Below, piece by piece: positions 60,690 through 64,000 of a DNA stretch of 64,000 nucleotides (within the stretch, counting starts at the first letter, position 1; each line of letters begins with the position of its first letter). The stretch is taken from contig CAJTGE010000004.1 in NCBI GenBank assembly GCA_910575795.1, positions 131,264-195,263 on the forward strand. The letters are read 5' to 3'. Origin of the DNA: Clostridiaceae bacterium (GTDB taxonomy: Bacteria > Bacillota > Clostridia > Lachnospirales > Lachnospiraceae). Under the pieces are notes generated by a model. The model was not told where the DNA came from. It saw only the letters and a list, made by a program, of their open reading frames with translations, and searched no databases. The position numbers and the translations under genes were made by a program.

Positions 60690-63101
60690 GTGAAGTACTT
60701 ATTTATAGCGGAAAAAGCGGATGTCATGAAGAAAGTGGAGGCTGTCTATAAGAAATACCAAACGCAGATCGCAAGTTCCATCGGGGAGATCGACTTTGTT
60801 GCCCTGACCGGGCATGTGTGCCGCTACCTGGAACCCAGGGAATACCCGGACTGGCAGGGGCAGAAGTGGCATGAAATGAACCTGCCACTGGTACCCTCCA
60901 GCTTTGAAGTGACAGAGATCGATAACGATTTCAAGAAAAAGAAACTGAGTGGTGTCAAGGCCGCCTTAAAAGACAACCATTATGACGGCATCATCGTCGG
61001 CACGGACGCTGATACGGAAGGGAACGGTATCTACTACCTGCTGTGCCAGAAGCTGAAGTTGAAAAAATACAAGACGTTCCGGTTCTATGAGGAATCCCTG
61101 ACGGAGAAGGAGATCCTGAAATCCCTGTCTACAATGACAGACTTTTACCGGAACCCCCGTGACCTGCAGATGACGGACGCATTCCTTTTACGGAGCCGTT
61201 TCGACTGGCTGTTGGGGATGAACAGCACGATTGCCGTGACCAGGAAGGCCAATACGCTCTTTAAGGTTGGGCGCGTCAAGGCAGAGACCATGAACATCGT
61301 GTATGAGAACAGCAGTGCCTGCGACAACTTCGTCCCACACTCCGATTACGAAGTGCATGCGGTCTACCAGGATGGTTTTCCCGGCATGATGATGGACGGC
61401 GGGAAGCCCATGTCCTTTGAAAAACAGTCGGACGCGCAGCAGTATATCACGGATAACTTATCCGGGGTAAGCCAGGCGGCAGTCAAAGCTGTTGAGCGCA
61501 AAAGGGTAAAGACTGCCCCGCCCCAGCTTTACAAACTCTCCACCCTGCAGGCGGATGCCGGTTCCAAGTTCAACCTCTCCCCCCAGCAGGTTCTGGATTA
61601 TGTACAGTCCCTGTATGAGAAAGGATATGTGTCCTATCCCCGTACTGACGGCGAGTATATCTCATCCCAGAAAGCAAAAGAACTGCCGGCACTGGTAAAA
61701 GCAGCGGAAAAGGTGCCGGAGCTGGCACCTTTTATCCAAAAATTCCAGAAAGCAGATCTGGAACGGGCTCTTAATAACAAACGGTTTGTCAATGATGAGG
61801 AAGTAAAGAAGGCATCCCATGATGCGCTCCTGCCGACAGCTGTAAACTTCAACTTGAGTTCCCTGCAGCCCATGGAACAGGAGATTTATTCCCTGATCTG
61901 CAAGCGCCTGATCGTACAGTTCTTTAAGGAGCTGGAAGAGGAAAAAACTGTGCTGGATGCGGAAGCGGGCGGCATGACCTTCCATTCAACCGGGAGCATC
62001 GTGACAGATCCGGGCTGGACGGCACTGATTCCCAAAAAGAACAGCACGGCGGATGTGATCCCAGCCGGAATCAAGAAGGGAGACAGCCTTACCGTGGACT
62101 CCTTTACCGCCCATGAGAAGAAGGCCTCACCGCCTAAACGGCTTACCCTGGCAACCCTGGTTTCCGCTATGGAGGGGATCGCCAAATTCGTGTCTGATAA
62201 AACACTGAAAAAAGTGTTCGTCCAGGCAAAGGGCATCGGCACTCCAGCGACGAGGGGCGCGATCATCAATGACCTGATCACTTCCGGGTATATCGAAGCA
62301 AGAGGAAAGAGCAACCTCCTCTATATCACGGAAAGCGGGAAAGACTACATCAAAATGCTGTCCCCCTTAAGCATCATTAAGCCGGAACAGGCGGCTGAGT
62401 GGGAAAGTTATTTCCAGGCTGTCAAGACCGGGGCAATGACGCTGGAGGAGGGCGAAAAGCTCTGTTTCGGATATGTGTACGATATGATCAATGAGGTCAA
62501 CAAAATGCCGGATGCACCAAGGAGCGCAGCAGGGAAAAAGACGGATTACCTCTGTCCGTACTGCAAAAAGCCTATCGTGGATGGCAAATGGAGCTACCAG
62601 TGCGAGGGCTATAAGACGGACTGCAATTTCTACGTCAATAAGGCGGATGGGAAATTCACGGAAAGACACTTGGCAGAACTCTTGAAGAATGGGAAGACCA
62701 AGGTGATCAAAAAGATCGTGCATTCCCAGAAGACGAGGAAGGACTATGACGCAGCCGTCGTGCTGCAGCCAAAGGGTTCCCAGTATGCGACCCAGATGGA
62801 GATGCCAGGCTCTGGGAACACAATGGATTATGCCTGCCCATACTGCCAAAAGTCTATTGTGGATGACAGATGGAGCTACCACTGCGAAGACTATAAGACA
62901 GGCTGTAATTTCTCCGTTAACAAGGCTGATGGGAAATTCACGGAAAAACATCTGGCGGAGCTTTTAAGGAATGGGAAAACCAAAGTGATCAAGAAAATCG
63001 CCCATTCCCAGAAGACAGGAAAGGACTATGACGCGGCTGTTGTACTGCAGCCGAAGGGATCCCAGTATGCGACTCAGATGGAATTTCCAAAGACTGACTA
63101 G
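60690..63101 (+). CDS. topB: DNA topoisomerase III (type IA)
   Basis: TopB decatenates and relaxes single-stranded regions, useful at plasmid forks and during transfer. The 803-residue product starts at GTG after GCGAGGTGATAAACA. Toprim motifs include Glu8 (IAEKAD) and GTDADTEGNG (104-113). The active-site Tyr316 lies in VSYPRTDGEYIS. A helical linker and the central gate follow to about 600. The C-terminal 200 residues hold two near-identical zinc-finger modules with CPYC/C-C pairs (from about 620 and 713), an internal duplication. It is the main DNA-topology enzyme of the element. Confidence 0.94.
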   Translation: MKYLFIAEKADVMKKVEAVYKKYQTQIASSIGEIDFVALTGHVCRYLEPREYPDWQGQKWHEMNLPLVPSSFEVTEIDNDFKKKKLSGVKAALKDNHYDGIIVGTDADTEGNGIYYLLCQKLKLKKYKTFRFYEESLTEKEILKSLSTMTDFYRNPRDLQMTDAFLLRSRFDWLLGMNSTIAVTRKANTLFKVGRVKAETMNIVYENSSACDNFVPHSDYEVHAVYQDGFPGMMMDGGKPMSFEKQSDAQQYITDNLSGVSQAAVKAVERKRVKTAPPQLYKLSTLQADAGSKFNLSPQQVLDYVQSLYEKGYVSYPRTDGEYISSQKAKELPALVKAAEKVPELAPFIQKFQKADLERALNNKRFVNDEEVKKASHDALLPTAVNFNLSSLQPMEQEIYSLICKRLIVQFFKELEEEKTVLDAEAGGMTFHSTGSIVTDPGWTALIPKKNSTADVIPAGIKKGDSLTVDSFTAHEKKASPPKRLTLATLVSAMEGIAKFVSDKTLKKVFVQAKGIGTPATRGAIINDLITSGYIEARGKSNLLYITESGKDYIKMLSPLSIIKPEQAAEWESYFQAVKTGAMTLEEGEKLCFGYVYDMINEVNKMPDAPRSAAGKKTDYLCPYCKKPIVDGKWSYQCEGYKTDCNFYVNKADGKFTERHLAELLKNGKTKVIKKIVHSQKTRKDYDAAVVLQPKGSQYATQMEMPGSGNTMDYACPYCQKSIVDDRWSYHCEDYKTGCNFSVNKADGKFTEKHLAELLRNGKTKVIKKIAHSQKTGKDYDAAVVLQPKGSQYATQMEFPKTD

Positions 63102-63277
63102 GGTGCGGTCGGAGATAAGTCCAGTAAATCCGGCGGGATAAGCAAATCCGGCAGATCCGGGAAATAACCAGATTCAAACAGCGATGGCCGGTCAGAAAAG
63201 CCACAGAGCCATGACATCACGGCCAGCCTGCTGATTTTATAAAAAAATAAAAATGAAGGGAAAAAGGAGGATTTTTC

Positions 63278-64000
63278 ATGAAAAAGAGATATTTATTACT
63301 TGCAGCCGCTATCGCCGTAACTTCTATTGCGGCTTCCGGCTGTAAGAAAAAGGAGCCGGAACCTGCAGGCCCCGTGGAACAGGCACTGACTGCTGTAACC
63401 GTCAATGACCTGAAATCCGGATGCTACTATGTAAAAAACGGTGGGGACTTTTATGAACTCCCCACAGAAGGCATGAATTTTGACCCGTCAAGGCCTGCGG
63501 AGACAACTACGATGCTCCCCAATGGAATCATCAAGAAGGATGCCAACCGTATCATTGACTTCGTTTACAAGGACAACGCAATCCCGACTCTCTACAAGAA
63601 TGACCAGCTGGTGTTCAAGGCATCCGGGAATGTCCCTTCCTTTACTTGGGAGAGGTTCAACGACCAGGGCTACTCCATCGGGCTTTACGGGCTCAGTGCA
63701 TCCTCGGCAGGGAAGATCCAGTTCGAGAGCGGGAAGTCTGGGAATGACACTACATCCAGCATCACTTCAGCCATCGCTGCCAGTCTTGCGGACGGCATGA
63801 CCCTGAATAACGGATTTGTGCTGGATAAGGTCAACGGAGCATCTTTAAACGGCGACAACCTGCGGAACGGCGGAATCGTAGCTGGGCTTACCAAGGATGC
63901 CATCGCCAACTGCGATCTGTATGTCGGGACGACACTGATCTCCGCCTCCGCTATCACAGATATGAGGGCTTTCACGTCCTTTGAGCTGTACACCACGGAT
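63278..64000 (+). CDS. surface lipoprotein (3' end outside window)
   Basis: ATG behind AAAAAGGAGGATTTTTC; the frame is open to the window end, 241 codons so far. The N-terminus has a lipobox AASGC (Cys22), so it should be membrane-anchored and exported. The rest is a beta-rich, Asn/Thr/Ser-containing extracellular domain with no recognised family. It has no CATACT motif, and the gap after topB shows no clear terminator, so it may be co-transcribed with topB. Confidence 0.8.
   Translation, partial: MKKRYLLLAAAIAVTSIAASGCKKKEPEPAGPVEQALTAVTVNDLKSGCYYVKNGGDFYELPTEGMNFDPSRPAETTTMLPNGIIKKDANRIIDFVYKDNAIPTLYKNDQLVFKASGNVPSFTWERFNDQGYSIGLYGLSASSAGKIQFESGKSGNDTTSSITSAIAASLADGMTLNNGFVLDKVNGASLNGDNLRNGGIVAGLTKDAIANCDLYVGTTLISASAITDMRAFTSFELYTTD

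Overview
The window looks like part of a large conjugative plasmid or giant mobile element of a Gram-positive host, most likely a Lachnospiraceae-type clostridium. The signs are strong AAGGAGG ribosome-binding sites on nearly every gene, LPxTG-type and Cna_B surface proteins, roughly balanced base composition, and the mix of plasmid functions (VirD4-type coupling protein, actin-like segregation ATPase, private replication proteins). There is no rRNA, tRNA or central-metabolism gene. Almost everything is on the plus strand; the exception is a minus-strand island at 23.1-26.9 kb (IscB element, sigma factor, one unknown gene).

Layout. 0-2 kb: tail of an export cluster ending in an element-encoded SecY and a 51-residue SecE. 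2.4-6.6 kb: a charged unknown protein, a complete DDE insertion sequence (3810-5804) and the remnant of an Rpn-type nuclease gene it truncates. 6.7-10.5 kb: an operon with RecR, a lipoprotein DNA-entry-type nuclease and small unknown genes. 10.6-22.3 kb: a secreted transglutaminase-like protein, long disordered unknown proteins, signal peptidase I, the VirD4/TraG coupling ATPase, HU and an exported membrane-anchored protein. 22.4-27 kb: SSB, then convergent IscB with its omega RNA, a sigma-70-family factor and an unknown gene. 27.2-33.3 kb: a choline-binding-repeat protein, then a MoxR AAA+ ATPase with a VWA/HExxH partner. 33.4-48.9 kb: DNA polymerase III alpha (DnaE) with a coiled-coil insertion, a DnaQ-type exonuclease, an OB/zinc protein beside an SMC/Rad50-like ATPase, a tandem OB-fold protein and a ParM-like actin with a candidate ParR. 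49-60.6 kb: surface adhesins, a second transglutaminase-like protein and large unknown proteins. 60.7-64 kb: topoisomerase III and a lipoprotein that runs off the window.

How it fits together. The element carries much of its own replication fork (DnaE, DnaQ, SSB, tandem OB protein, TopoIII, HU, RecR), its own segregation pair, its own transcription initiation factor and part of its own export route (SecYE, signal peptidase I) serving a set of exported surface proteins. Two sequence signatures run through it. A CATACTW motif lies in the gap ahead of most transcription units, typically 25-60 bp before the first start codon, and is an attractive candidate promoter element for the element's own sigma factor. 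A roughly 20-bp repeat with core CTATCCGCAGA occurs in ten direct copies plus one inverted core copy, both between genes and in frame inside one gene. Neither is explained by the annotated genes, and both are the best leads for something undescribed.
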